A stretch of DNA of 64,000 bases. Origin: Rhizobium sp. L1K21 (GTDB taxonomy: Bacteria; Pseudomonadota; Alphaproteobacteria; Rhizobiales; Rhizobiaceae). Shown in pieces: positions 45,402 to 54,129 of this stretch. Location of the stretch: assembly GCF_024055895.1 (NCBI RefSeq), contig NZ_JAMXLE010000001.1, positions 1,488,001-1,552,000 on the forward strand. Direction: 5' to 3'. The notes beneath the pieces are model-generated. The model had not been told where the DNA came from and ran no database searches. It saw only the letters and a list, made by a program, of their open reading frames with translations. The position numbers were made by a program, and so were the translations under genes. Positions within the stretch are counted from its first letter, which is position 1. Each line of letters begins with the position of its first letter.

Positions 45402-46415
45402 ATGGAAAATCTCCTCAATGCCTTCATCCTTCTGGTCAACTATATCGTCATTCCGGCAACCGCCTATGGCTGCCAGCTGGCCATTGGTGCCCTTGGTGCG
45501 ACGCTGATTTTTGCGGTTCTGCGCTTTTCGAATTTTGCCCATGGCGAACTCATGTCGTTCGGCGCGATGATCACCGTTTTGGCCACGTGGGCTCTGCAAT
45601 CTGCCGGTATCAGCATTGCACCGCTCTCCACGGCTTTGCTGGCCTTGCCGGTCGGGATTATCGGTGCTGTTGCAATGACGCTCCTCACGGATCGCTGGGT
45701 TTATCGTTATTATCGCAGACAACGGTCGCACAACGTCATTTTCATGATCGTGTCCATTGGCGTCATGTTCTTCATGGCCGGTCTGATCCGTTTCATCATC
45801 GGGCCGGACGACCAGAACTTTGACGACGGTGTTCGCTTCCTGATCAATGCGCGCGAATTCCGGCAGTGGACCGGGCTGGAAGAGGGGCTGGCAATCCGCT
45901 CTTCGCAGGCCATCACATTGGTCATTACCATCATCTGTGTTGCGGCGCTGTTCTGGTTCCTGGAACGGACGCGTACGGGTAAATCGATGCGCGCTTTCGC
46001 TGACAATGAAGATCTTGCTTTGCTGTCGGGCATCAATCCGGAGCGTGTCGTGGCGATCGCCTGGATTATTGCGGCAGCACTGGCCACGATTGCAGGCACG
46101 CTCTACGGCATGGACAAGAGCTACAAGCCGTTTGTCTTCCAGCAGCTTCTGCTGCCCATATTCGCCTCGGCCATCGTCGGCGGATTTGGCAGCCCGATCG
46201 GTGCTGTTGCAGGCGGCTTCATTATCGCCTTTTCCGAGGTGATCGTGACCTACGCCTACAAGAAGTTCTTTACTTATATTCTGCCGGAACAACTTGCGCC
46301 CGATGGCCTGCTGCAACTGCTTGCCACCGAATACAAGTTCGCTGTCTCGTTCATCATTCTCGTGCTGGTGCTGCTGATCAAACCGACCGGTATCTTTGGC
46401 GGGAGGTCGTCATGA
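45402..46415 (+). CDS. livH: Branched-chain amino acid ABC transporter permease LivH
   Basis: A 337-residue inner-membrane permease with about eight helices. GALGATLIFAVLRFSNFAHGELMSFGAM is the conserved first half of LivH, and the cytoplasmic EAA-like loop is seen around RTGKSMRAFADNEDLALLSGINPERVVAIAWIIAAALATIAG. It forms the channel with LivM; its stop overlaps the livM start by ATGA. Confidence 0.93.
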   Translation: MENLLNAFILLVNYIVIPATAYGCQLAIGALGATLIFAVLRFSNFAHGELMSFGAMITVLATWALQSAGISIAPLSTALLALPVGIIGAVAMTLLTDRWVYRYYRRQRSHNVIFMIVSIGVMFFMAGLIRFIIGPDDQNFDDGVRFLINAREFRQWTGLEEGLAIRSSQAITLVITIICVAALFWFLERTRTGKSMRAFADNEDLALLSGINPERVVAIAWIIAAALATIAGTLYGMDKSYKPFVFQQLLLPIFASAIVGGFGSPIGAVAGGFIIAFSEVIVTYAYKKFFTYILPEQLAPDGLLQLLATEYKFAVSFIILVLVLLIKPTGIFGGRSS

Positions 46416-47737
46416 GTTCTACATTGCGCAACACCCTGCTTTTCCTCGTCATGGGGTTATTGCTGCTGGCTGATGCCTATTTCCACAGCTGGAATTCCGC
46501 CCTTTACATTCTGAACCTCTGCCTGATTTCGGCAATCATGGCGCTTGGCGTGAACATTCAGTGGGGCTATGCGGGCCTGATCAACTTCGGCGTGATGGGT
46601 TTCATCGCGCTTGGGGGAACTGCGGCTGTCTTCATTTCCTCCGATCCCGTTTACGCTGCCTGGGCTGCTGGTGGTGCGGGCATTCTGGTTTCAGGCGTGT
46701 TTCTGGTCGCGACAATTGTGGCGGCCGTCTATGTCCGCAAGCTGGTTGACAAGGAGAACAAGGGTCTCAGGATTTTTGCAACGGCAGCGGTGGTTGTGGT
46801 CGGCTATTTTGTCACCCGCTATTTTTACGATCCAGCGGTTTTGGCGATTGAGGCCGTCGATTCGTCCGCAACCGGCTTTTTGGGTGGGCTTGGCTTGCCG
46901 ATCCTGTTTTCCTGGATTGGGGGGGCACTTTTTGCCGCCGGGGCCGCATGGTTGATCGGCAAGGTGGCGCTTGGTCTGCGTGAAGACTATCTGGCGATCG
47001 CAACCCTTGGAATCTCCGAGATCCTGGTCACCATCATGCGAAACGAGGACTGGCTGACCCGCGGCGTGAAAAACGTCGTTGGCCTTCCGCGCCCGGTTCC
47101 CTATGAAGTCGATCTGCGTGACGCGGCCTGGTTCATCAATCTGTCAGAGCGTTTTTCAGTCTCGCCGAGCGACTTTGCCTCCATTTTCGTGAAGCTCTGC
47201 TATAGCGGCCTATTCGTGGTCGTCTTGCTTCTCGTGCTGTTGCTGGCGGAACTGGCGCTCAAGTCGCCCTGGGGACGAACCATGCGGGCGGTGCGCGACA
47301 ATGAAACGGCCGCGGAAGCCATGGGCAAAGATGTCAAGCGCATTCACTTAAAGGTCTTTATCCTGGGGTCGGCGGTGATCGGCCTTGCCGGTGCGATGCT
47401 GACGACCATGGACGGTCAGTTCACGCCTGGTGCATATCAGCCGTTGCGTTTCACCTTCCTGATCTGGGTTATGGTCATTGCCGGCGGCTCCGGCAACAAT
47501 TGGGGGGCTGTTCTCGGTGGCTTCCTGATTCTCTTCTTCTGGATGGAAGCGGAACCGATCGGCGTCGCACTGCTTGATCAGCTCACCTCCGGATTAAGCG
47601 ATGACAGCCCCATTCGTCAGCACCTGACGGATAATGCTCAGCAGATGCGCCTTGTTATGATGGGGCTTCTGCTCTTGATTGTCATGCGTTTCCGGCCTTC
47701 CGGGCTCATACCGGAGAAGGGGGCAGAGCGTCGCTAA
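46412..47737 (+). CDS. livM: Branched-chain amino acid ABC transporter permease LivM
   Basis: A 441-residue permease, longer than enteric LivM because of an inserted pair of helices around residues 85-150. Conserved elements are LGVNIQWGYAGLINFGVMGFIALG, REDYLAIATLGISEIL and the coupling loop GRTMRAVRDNETAAEAMGKDVKRIHLKVF. It ends the operon. Confidence 0.92.
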   Translation: MSSTLRNTLLFLVMGLLLLADAYFHSWNSALYILNLCLISAIMALGVNIQWGYAGLINFGVMGFIALGGTAAVFISSDPVYAAWAAGGAGILVSGVFLVATIVAAVYVRKLVDKENKGLRIFATAAVVVVGYFVTRYFYDPAVLAIEAVDSSATGFLGGLGLPILFSWIGGALFAAGAAWLIGKVALGLREDYLAIATLGISEILVTIMRNEDWLTRGVKNVVGLPRPVPYEVDLRDAAWFINLSERFSVSPSDFASIFVKLCYSGLFVVVLLLVLLLAELALKSPWGRTMRAVRDNETAAEAMGKDVKRIHLKVFILGSAVIGLAGAMLTTMDGQFTPGAYQPLRFTFLIWVMVIAGGSGNNWGAVLGGFLILFFWMEAEPIGVALLDQLTSGLSDDSPIRQHLTDNAQQMRLVMMGLLLLIVMRFRPSGLIPEKGAERR

Positions 47738-47762
47738 GAACCTTTGCCGGCAACGAAAATCG

Positions 47763-47839
47763 GGCAGGCATTTTTTTATTTTTCCGGCTTGACCGGAAGA
47801 CCTTGCCTGCCTATGTTCCGCCCACTTTCAAAGGGGCGG
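47763..47839 (+). terminator. Nested hairpins between livM and tRNA-Lys
   Basis: An outer stem GGCAGGCA (47763-47770) / TGCCTGCC (47804-47811) encloses a T-run and an inner stem TTCCGG/CCGGAA (47782-47798). A third stem CCGCCC/GGGCGG follows (47818-47839). Together they probably end the liv transcript; the arrangement is more elaborate than a simple terminator. Confidence 0.5.
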
Positions 47840-47864
47840 CCACAAGGCTTTTCAACCCCAAAGG

Positions 47865-47940
47865 GAGCGCGTAGCTCAGCTGGTAGAGCAACTGACTTTT
47901 AATCAGTAGGTCCAGGGTTCGAACCCCTGCGCGCTCACCA
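47865..47940 (+). tRNA. tRNA-Lys (anticodon TTT)
   Basis: A 76-nt cloverleaf with encoded CCA. The acceptor stem is GAGCGCG/CGCGCTC, the anticodon stem ACTGA/TCAGT with loop CTTTTAA (anticodon at 47898-47900), and the T-loop GGTTCGAACC is intact. It reads AAA and AAG lysine codons. Confidence 0.98.
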
Positions 47941-48058
47941 CCTTTCCGGAAATTGACTGTTCTGCCTACTGCGGCCTTTTGTTGCGTTCGCAAAAAGGTG
48001 ATTGGCGTGTAACCGGTATGCACGTTAGAGCATCGGAATTGAAAGGGAGACTTTCGGC

Positions 48059-48808
48059 TTGAGCATTGCTGACATATCCATCCTGAGCGCTTTGATTGCG
48101 GGGGCGTTGTCGTTTCTATCGCCCTGCGTGCTGCCGCTCGTACCGCCTTACCTTTGTTATATGGCGGGCGTGTCGGTGGATGATTTTCGGAATGGGGGCG
48201 TGGTTGCACGTCCGAGTGCCTCCACCAATGCGGTCATTCTGTCATCGTTTTTCTTCACGCTTGGGTTTGCAACGGTTTTCATCGCGCTTGGTGTCGGCGC
48301 CTCTGCTATCGGCTTGTTTTTGCGTCAATACATTGACGTTCTTGCGAAGATCGGCGGCGTCATCATCATCATCATGGGGCTCAACTTTCTGGGGCTTTTC
48401 CGGATCGGGTTTCTGGCGCGCGAGGCACGTCTGCAATCGAATGCAAAACCTGCGACAATTTCGGGTGCTTATGTCATGGGACTTGCCTTTGCGTTTGGCT
48501 GGACGCCCTGCATAGGCCCGGTTCTGGGCGCTATTCTTGGCCTTGCCGCCAGCAGCGGAACAGCAGGCGAGGGCGCCATTCTTCTGTCCGTTTATTCGCT
48601 TGGCCTTGCCATCCCCTTCTGGATTGCCGCTCTGTTTTCCGGCTCTTTCATGAGATTTCTCTCCCGTTTCCGACGCCATCTCGGTACCGTTGAGAAGCTG
48701 ATTGGCGGTCTTTTGGTGCTGACAGGTCTCGCTTTTATCACCGGATTCGTTGCAGACGTCTCTTTCTGGTTCCAGGAGACCTTTCCTTTTCTCTCCCAAA
48801 TCGGTTAA
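48059..48808 (+). CDS. ccdA: Cytochrome c biogenesis protein CcdA
   Basis: A 249-residue membrane protein with about six helices that passes reducing power from cytoplasmic thioredoxin to the periplasm for haem attachment. The redox cysteines are in FLSPCVLPLVPPYL (first helix) and FGWTPCIGPVLGAIL (fourth helix). The start is TTG at 48059, supported by GGGAGA 8 nt upstream and by the family N-terminus MSIADISILSALIAG. Confidence 0.94.
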   Translation: MSIADISILSALIAGALSFLSPCVLPLVPPYLCYMAGVSVDDFRNGGVVARPSASTNAVILSSFFFTLGFATVFIALGVGASAIGLFLRQYIDVLAKIGGVIIIIMGLNFLGLFRIGFLAREARLQSNAKPATISGAYVMGLAFAFGWTPCIGPVLGAILGLAASSGTAGEGAILLSVYSLGLAIPFWIAALFSGSFMRFLSRFRRHLGTVEKLIGGLLVLTGLAFITGFVADVSFWFQETFPFLSQIG

Positions 48809-48856
48809 GCCAAACTGACGCTGCGCGCGATTGCGGCGATGCTTGGGGAGAAAACA

Positions 48857-49819
48857 ATGTCGGATATTGCTGGGTTGGTCTTGCCGTTCTTCGGGTTGAT
48901 CCTGCTCGGGTATATCACGGCGAAGATAAAGAAGGAGCCAGCTGAGGCGCTTGGTTGGCTTAACATCTTCATCATCTATATCTCGCTGCCCGCGCTCTTC
49001 TTCAAACTGATTGCCAAGACGCCGGTCGAGCAGCTCACCCGCTTTGACTTCATTGTGACCGATCTTGCGGCGACCTACACGGTTTTCGCGCTCATCTTTG
49101 CTGCAGGCCTTTTTCTCAGACGCGCAACAATTGCTGAATCCACGGTGCAAGGCCTTGGCGCGGCCTATGGCAACATCGGTTATATGGGGCCTGGTCTGGC
49201 GCTCCTGGCATTCGGCGAGAAGGCTGCAGTGCCGGTTGCGCTGGTGTTCTGCTTTGAAAACATGCTGCATTTCATAACCGCGCCGGCGCTCATGGCCTTT
49301 GGTGGGGACGAAAAGCGATCGCCTTTGATTCTGATGCGCGATGTCCTTTTGAAGATCGTTCTGCATCCGTTCATTCTGGCAACGGCGGCCGGTTTTGTCG
49401 GTGCAGCCTTTCACGTTGATCCGCCGGTTCCGGTCCAGCGTCTGATCGATTATCTGGCGCAAGCCGCAGCGCCTTGCGCCTTGTTCGCCATGGGCGTGAC
49501 ATTGGCCTTGCGACCCTTGAAACGGGTGCCGGTGGAAATCGGCTACATCGTCCCTGCCAAGCTCATCCTGCTGCCCATCATCATGTACTTGTATCTCAGC
49601 CTTGCCGGCAACTTTGATCCGATCTGGGTTCAGACCGCTGTCTTGATGGCGGCCTTGCCGACGGCGACGAATGTCTTTGTCATCGGCCAGCAGTACAACG
49701 TCTGGCAGGAGAGGGCGTCGGCGACGATCCTCATCACAACCATCATTTCGGTTGGAAGTGTTTCGGTGCTGCTCTACCTGATGAAATCAGGCGCGCTTGC
49801 GCCCGACCTGTTCCCGTAA
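48857..49819 (+). CDS. AEC family (auxin efflux carrier-type) transporter
   Basis: A 320-residue carrier with about ten membrane helices in two five-helix repeats, as in the AEC family: GLVLPFFGLILLGYITAKIKK, WLNIFIIYISLPALFFKLIAKTP, GLGAAYGNIGYMGPGLALLAFG, and in the second half APCALFAMGVTLALRP and AALPTATNVFVIGQQYN. Members move small organic acids or related compounds. GGGGAG lies 8 nt before the ATG. Its 3' end overlaps the convergent UbiH-type gene by 33 bp. Confidence 0.88.
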   Translation: MSDIAGLVLPFFGLILLGYITAKIKKEPAEALGWLNIFIIYISLPALFFKLIAKTPVEQLTRFDFIVTDLAATYTVFALIFAAGLFLRRATIAESTVQGLGAAYGNIGYMGPGLALLAFGEKAAVPVALVFCFENMLHFITAPALMAFGGDEKRSPLILMRDVLLKIVLHPFILATAAGFVGAAFHVDPPVPVQRLIDYLAQAAAPCALFAMGVTLALRPLKRVPVEIGYIVPAKLILLPIIMYLYLSLAGNFDPIWVQTAVLMAALPTATNVFVIGQQYNVWQERASATILITTIISVGSVSVLLYLMKSGALAPDLFP

Positions 49820-50986
49820 CGCGCGGAAGGCTTCGCCCGGAGCCACACCTTCACGCATCACCATATTGCGGAGTGGAGAGAGGGTGCCGAGTATATGAAG
49901 CCCTGCTGCGCGCAAAAACTGAACCGGCAGGAATCCAGACAGCAACGAACGGTTCAAGAGATCAACGCTTGCCGTGCGGCTCATGATATCAGCGCGGCGG
50001 CGGCGGTCGAATGCGTCGCCAATCGGCTGTGGCGCAACGCCCTCGCGCTTGGCACCCAATAGATCACGAATCGCAATAATATCGCGCAGGCTGAGGTTAA
50101 GGCCTTGGGCGCCAATCGGCGGGAAGACATGCGATGCCTCGCCGATCAGTGCCAGTGGCCCTTTGCCAAACCGCTTTGCGGTCAAGCCCGAAAGCGGCCA
50201 TCCCTGGATCTTCCCTTCGATCGTGACCTTGCCGAGCATTGATTGCATACGCTCTTCAATCCGGCGGGCTGCCGCTCTGGGATCAAGTTGCAGAAAGATG
50301 ACCGCATCCTGCGGGTTCTGTACCCAGACGAGGCTCGACAACTTGCCTGGTAGCGGAACCTGTGTGAACGGTCCGGACGGCGTGTGAAACTCCGTAGATG
50401 TGTTTGCGTGGTTCAATTCATGGCTGAAATTGAGGACGATTGCGGTTTGCGGGTAGGCCCAGCGTTTCACATCGATGCCGGCTGCCTTGCGCAGAGGCGA
50501 TTCGCGTCCGTCTGCACCGACCACGAAATCAGCGGAAATCACATCACCGCTCTCCAGCGTCAGCGTGGCTGGGGCCTCTTGTACCGTGGCTGAAACAACC
50601 TTGCTTTTTAACTGGATGATCTTTTCTTCAGCATCGATTGCCTGTTGCAGTATCTCCAAAACAGGGGCATTGGGAAAATTGTACCCGAAAGCCTCAAGGC
50701 CGATATCCGACGCACGGAAGGGTACGGTGGGCGCACGAAACAGGCGGTCAGTGCCGTCGACAATCTGCATGGTCGAAAGGGCGGCGGCATGCTTTAGCGT
50801 GTTCTGCCAGAGGCCGATATCTTGCAGAAAGTCGATCGAGCGTTCCATCAGGGCCGTCGTTCTGCCATCCTGACGCTCGTTTTCCGGCGCGACGAGCGCA
50901 ATTTCATATCCCTGTTTCGAGAGGGCCAAGGCTGCAATTCTGCCTGCCAATCCGCCGCCCACCACCGCGATCTCGTAATGTGACAT
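49787..50986 (-). CDS. UbiH/UbiF/VisC-family FAD-dependent hydroxylase
   Basis: A 399-residue class A flavoprotein monooxygenase probably acting in ubiquinone ring hydroxylation. The N-terminal FAD motif is EIAVVGGGLAGRIAALALSKQG, the middle DG motif is FVVGADGRESPLRKAAGI, and the second FAD motif GPLALIGEASHVFPPIGAQGLNLSLRDI is conserved. It is not certain which ring position it hydroxylates, so no UbiH, UbiF or UbiL symbol is given. The start at 50986 gives MSHYEIAVVGGG. Confidence 0.88.
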   Translation of the reverse strand: MSHYEIAVVGGGLAGRIAALALSKQGYEIALVAPENERQDGRTTALMERSIDFLQDIGLWQNTLKHAAALSTMQIVDGTDRLFRAPTVPFRASDIGLEAFGYNFPNAPVLEILQQAIDAEEKIIQLKSKVVSATVQEAPATLTLESGDVISADFVVGADGRESPLRKAAGIDVKRWAYPQTAIVLNFSHELNHANTSTEFHTPSGPFTQVPLPGKLSSLVWVQNPQDAVIFLQLDPRAAARRIEERMQSMLGKVTIEGKIQGWPLSGLTAKRFGKGPLALIGEASHVFPPIGAQGLNLSLRDIIAIRDLLGAKREGVAPQPIGDAFDRRRRADIMSRTASVDLLNRSLLSGFLPVQFLRAAGLHILGTLSPLRNMVMREGVAPGEAFRALREQVGRKRA

Positions 50987-51150
50987 TCTCAATTCCATTC
51001 TTTGGTCTTGCTCACTTTATACGCTAAGTTTAAGCGAATCCATGAGTTGAAATGGCGCAGTGAAACGTATTTCTGGTGGGCGAAACATTTCTCGGCTACA
51101 AGCGCTCTCACGGAGCATGTTAGACGCCAGCAGCGAAGGCAAATTGGCAT

Positions 51151-51882
51151 ATGGCAATTTTCAAATATCGGCGCGTTCCCTATGCCGAAATACGGGCATT
51201 CGCAGTTCACATTCTCACAGCGTCTGGTTCTTTTCTGGCATTCCTCGGCGTGGTTGCCGCGGCTGAATTGCGGTTTGTCGATATGTTCTGGTGGCTCGGC
51301 CTTGCGCTTGCCGTTGACGGCATTGATGGTCCCATTGCCCGCAAGGTGCGTGTGAAAGAGGTCTTACCCAACTGGTCGGGTGACATGCTGGACAACGTAA
51401 TCGACTATGTCACGTATGTGCTCCTGCCAGCATTCGCGCTTTATCAGGCGCATTTTATCGGCCAACCATTATCTTTCGTCGCAGCCGGCCTGATCGTCGT
51501 TTCCAGTGCTATCTACTATGCAGACAAAGGCACCAAAACAGCGGAAAATTTCTTCTCCGGCTTCCCCATTGCGTGGAATATGGTGGTCTTTACGTTTTTT
51601 GTCGTCAAACCGCCGGAGATGGTGGCGTTTGGCTTTATCGTTCTCGCCGTCATCCTGACCTTCCTGCCGATCGATTTTGTTCATCCGGTCAGAGTGAAGC
51701 GCCTTCGCACCTTGAATCTTTCCGTCTTTGCGGTCTGGTCGGTTTTCAGCGTGATTTCGTTGCTGCAGCACTTCCAATCGCCGGCATGGATCGTCTGGGG
51801 CGTTTCGATCACGGGGCTTTACCTTTTTGTCATCGGCGCAATTTTGCAGATGTTTCCCAATCTCGGGCGCGAAAAATCCTAA
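51151..51882 (+). CDS. pcs: Phosphatidylcholine synthase
   Basis: A 243-residue inner-membrane enzyme that makes phosphatidylcholine from CDP-diacylglycerol and choline, a route found in Rhizobiales and some pathogens. The CDP-alcohol phosphotransferase motif is seen as DGIDGPIARKVRVKEVLPNWSGDMLDNVID, with the final metal-binding Asp residues. The N-terminus YRRVPYAEIRAFAVHILTASGSF and the C-terminal ILQMFPNLG match Pcs. Phosphatidylcholine is a major lipid in Brucellaceae. Confidence 0.95.
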   Translation: MAIFKYRRVPYAEIRAFAVHILTASGSFLAFLGVVAAAELRFVDMFWWLGLALAVDGIDGPIARKVRVKEVLPNWSGDMLDNVIDYVTYVLLPAFALYQAHFIGQPLSFVAAGLIVVSSAIYYADKGTKTAENFFSGFPIAWNMVVFTFFVVKPPEMVAFGFIVLAVILTFLPIDFVHPVRVKRLRTLNLSVFAVWSVFSVISLLQHFQSPAWIVWGVSITGLYLFVIGAILQMFPNLGREKS

Positions 51883-51912
51883 AGCGTGGTGGAGCAGCGA
51901 AAGGCTATTCTC

Positions 51913-52395
51913 CTATTTCCAGAAGCCTTCATGCACTTTGGCCGCTTCTTCCACCAGGGTCGGCCCGATGACCTCCACCTTGCGCTGCCCTGCCTCGAAG
52001 ACGACTTCGCAGGGCAGGTCCAGTGTTGGATTTTCCGGGTGATTGCCGGTGATCTCTTTCAACTGCTTTTCGCTCATGCCGTAAACGCAGCGTTTGAGAC
52101 CGGTCCAATAGATTGCACCTGCGCACATGGCACATGGTTCTGCCGAGGTGTAGATCGTGCATTCCTTCAGAAAATCATGTGGATAGGTGGTTGAAGCCCG
52201 CGTCATCAACACGCGTTCCGCATGGCCCGTCATGTCATGGTCCGGCATGTAGGCGTTATGCTGAACCATCAGCACTTCACCGTCCGGCCCGACAAGGATC
52301 GACGCGAAGGGGTGATTTCCTGCATCACGCGCATTTTGGGATTCAGCAATTGCGCGGCGCATCAGCGCTTCATGGTCCAGGTCTTCACAAATCAC
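51913..52395 (-). CDS. Nucleoside/guanine-type deaminase
   Basis: A 160-residue zinc deaminase of the cytidine-deaminase fold. The zinc ligands are His58 (HAE, with Glu60 as proton shuttle), Cys88 and Cys91 (PCAMC). The C-terminus ending HEGFWK and the length resemble bacterial guanine deaminases (GuaD-like) more than TadA. The GTG at 52395 is favoured because AGAGGAA precedes it. It is divergent from a BMP-type nucleoside/purine ABC importer, so it probably deaminates imported purines. Confidence 0.82.
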   Translation of the reverse strand: MICEDLDHEALMRRAIAESQNARDAGNHPFASILVGPDGEVLMVQHNAYMPDHDMTGHAERVLMTRASTTYPHDFLKECTIYTSAEPCAMCAGAIYWTGLKRCVYGMSEKQLKEITGNHPENPTLDLPCEVVFEAGQRKVEVIGPTLVEEAAKVHEGFWK

Positions 52396-52522
52396 ACTTT
52401 TATTCCTCTTCTCGATGAGATGCTGTTGATCATATCTTAGTCATGCACGCGTCCTTAATGCAACGCATTTAGGCGTGATGCCTTTTTGTGCAGGATTATG
52501 AAAATTCCCTCTTCCTGTCCTA

Positions 52523-52552
52523 GAATTTTTATCATACGGTCTAGAAAAATTC
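52523..52552. promoter_or_regulatory. Inverted repeat before the nucleoside ABC operon
   Basis: GAATTTTT (52523-52530) and AAAAATTC (52545-52552) form a perfect 8-bp inverted repeat with a 14-nt spacer in the 168-bp divergent region, next to the ribosome-binding site AGAGGGG. It could be a regulator site shared by the importer and the deaminase, or an mRNA leader hairpin. Confidence 0.4.
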
Positions 52553-52563
52553 AGAGGGGCATA

Positions 52564-54129
52564 ATGACGTCAAGTCAAGTACCGCGCTTGGAGTTGAGGG
52601 GAATTACCAAGCGGTTTCCGGGTGTGTTGGCCAACGATCATGTCGGATTTTCCGTCATGCCGGGCGAGATACATGCATTGCTGGGCGAAAATGGCGCTGG
52701 CAAATCCACGCTGGTCAAGATGATCTACGGCATTCAACAGCCGGACGAGGGGGAGATCCTCTGGAACGGCAATGTCGTCACTGTTGCCAGTCCCAAGGCG
52801 GCACGCAAACTTGGCGTCGGCATGGTATTCCAGCATTTTTCGCTGTTCGAGGCGATGACCGTCTTGGAAAACATTGCTCTTGGCATGGACACGAGCGTAG
52901 CTGCGCGCGAACTCGAGGCGCGTATTCTCGATGTCATGAAGCAATACGGTCTCAAGCTGGAGCCTCATCGCACGGTTTCGACACTCTCGGTGGGCGAACG
53001 CCAGCGTATCGAAATCGTGCGAGCTTTGCTGCTTGATCCAGACCTTTTGATCATGGACGAACCGACGTCGGTTTTGACGCCTCAGGAAGTCGAACAGCTC
53101 TTCGTGGTGCTGCGGCAGTTGGCTTCCGAAGGACGCTCGATCCTCTACATTTCGCATAAGCTGCATGAGATCAAGGTTCTCTGCGATACCGCCACAATCC
53201 TGCGTGGAGGCAAGCTGGTCGACACCTGCAACCCAAGGGAAGAGACCTCCCGGTCCATGGCCGAGAAGATGATTGGCGGCAATCTGAAGGATATTCAGAA
53301 GACCGACGGGCGCGCATTCGGCAAGGATATGATGATCGTCAACAAATTGAATATGGCTTCGACCGAAGCTTTTGGAACCTCGCTGAGCGACATCACCTTT
53401 ACCGTCAAGGCCGGTGAGATTTTCGGGATCGCCGGTGTTGCCGGCAATGGGCAGAATGAACTGCTGCTGGCACTCTCAGGCGAACAGTTGTCTGAGCATT
53501 CGGAAGCCATCACCATTGACGGGAACAATGTCGGACGGATGAAGGCCAAGCAGCGCCGCCTGACCGGTATGGCAAGCGTGCCGGAAGAGCGCAACGGGCA
53601 TGCGGCTGTCCCGGAATTCACCCTTTCGGACAATACGGTGCTGACCGCCCGGGACCGCATGGGCATGGTGAATTTGGGGATGATCAACAGCGGCGCGGCG
53701 AAGACCTATGCCGGGGAGGTTATTTCCGCCTTTGCCGTGAAGGCCCTCGGTCCGGGCTCGACCGCAGGGTCGCTGTCGGGCGGCAATCTCCAGAAATACA
53801 TCATGGGTCGGGAAATTCTTCAAAAGCCGACCGTTCTCGTTGTCAGCCAGCCTACCTGGGGCGTGGATGCGGGTGCGGCTGCGGCCATTCATCAGGCTCT
53901 GGTTGATCTCGCAGCCTCCGGCTCGGCCATCGTCGTTATCAGTCAGGATCTTGATGAGCTGCTGGCGCTCTGCGACACGCTCGCGGTGATCAATGAAGGC
54001 CGGCTATCGGCACCGATGAAGGTTGCAGACGCCGATATCGAAAAGATCGGACTTCTGATGGGCGGCATTCATGGTGAAACAACGACCCGTCCCGAGGCCG
54101 TCGTGCAGGAGGCTGCGCATGCGCATTAA
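52564..54129 (+). CDS. BMP-type nucleoside/purine ABC transporter, double ATPase subunit
   Basis: A 521-residue ATPase with two fused nucleotide-binding domains (YufO/NupO-like). The first has Walker A GENGAGKSTLVK, signature TLSVGERQRIEIVRAL and Walker B LLIMDEPTSVLTP. The second has a degenerate Walker A (GVAGNGQNELL), signature SLSGGNLQKYIMGREIL and a changed Walker B (VVSQPTWGVDAG), the usual asymmetry of this family. The start at 52564 follows AGAGGGGC. It heads an operon with two permeases and a BMP lipoprotein-like binding protein. Confidence 0.92.
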   Translation: MTSSQVPRLELRGITKRFPGVLANDHVGFSVMPGEIHALLGENGAGKSTLVKMIYGIQQPDEGEILWNGNVVTVASPKAARKLGVGMVFQHFSLFEAMTVLENIALGMDTSVAARELEARILDVMKQYGLKLEPHRTVSTLSVGERQRIEIVRALLLDPDLLIMDEPTSVLTPQEVEQLFVVLRQLASEGRSILYISHKLHEIKVLCDTATILRGGKLVDTCNPREETSRSMAEKMIGGNLKDIQKTDGRAFGKDMMIVNKLNMASTEAFGTSLSDITFTVKAGEIFGIAGVAGNGQNELLLALSGEQLSEHSEAITIDGNNVGRMKAKQRRLTGMASVPEERNGHAAVPEFTLSDNTVLTARDRMGMVNLGMINSGAAKTYAGEVISAFAVKALGPGSTAGSLSGGNLQKYIMGREILQKPTVLVVSQPTWGVDAGAAAAIHQALVDLAASGSAIVVISQDLDELLALCDTLAVINEGRLSAPMKVADADIEKIGLLMGGIHGETTTRPEAVVQEAAHAH

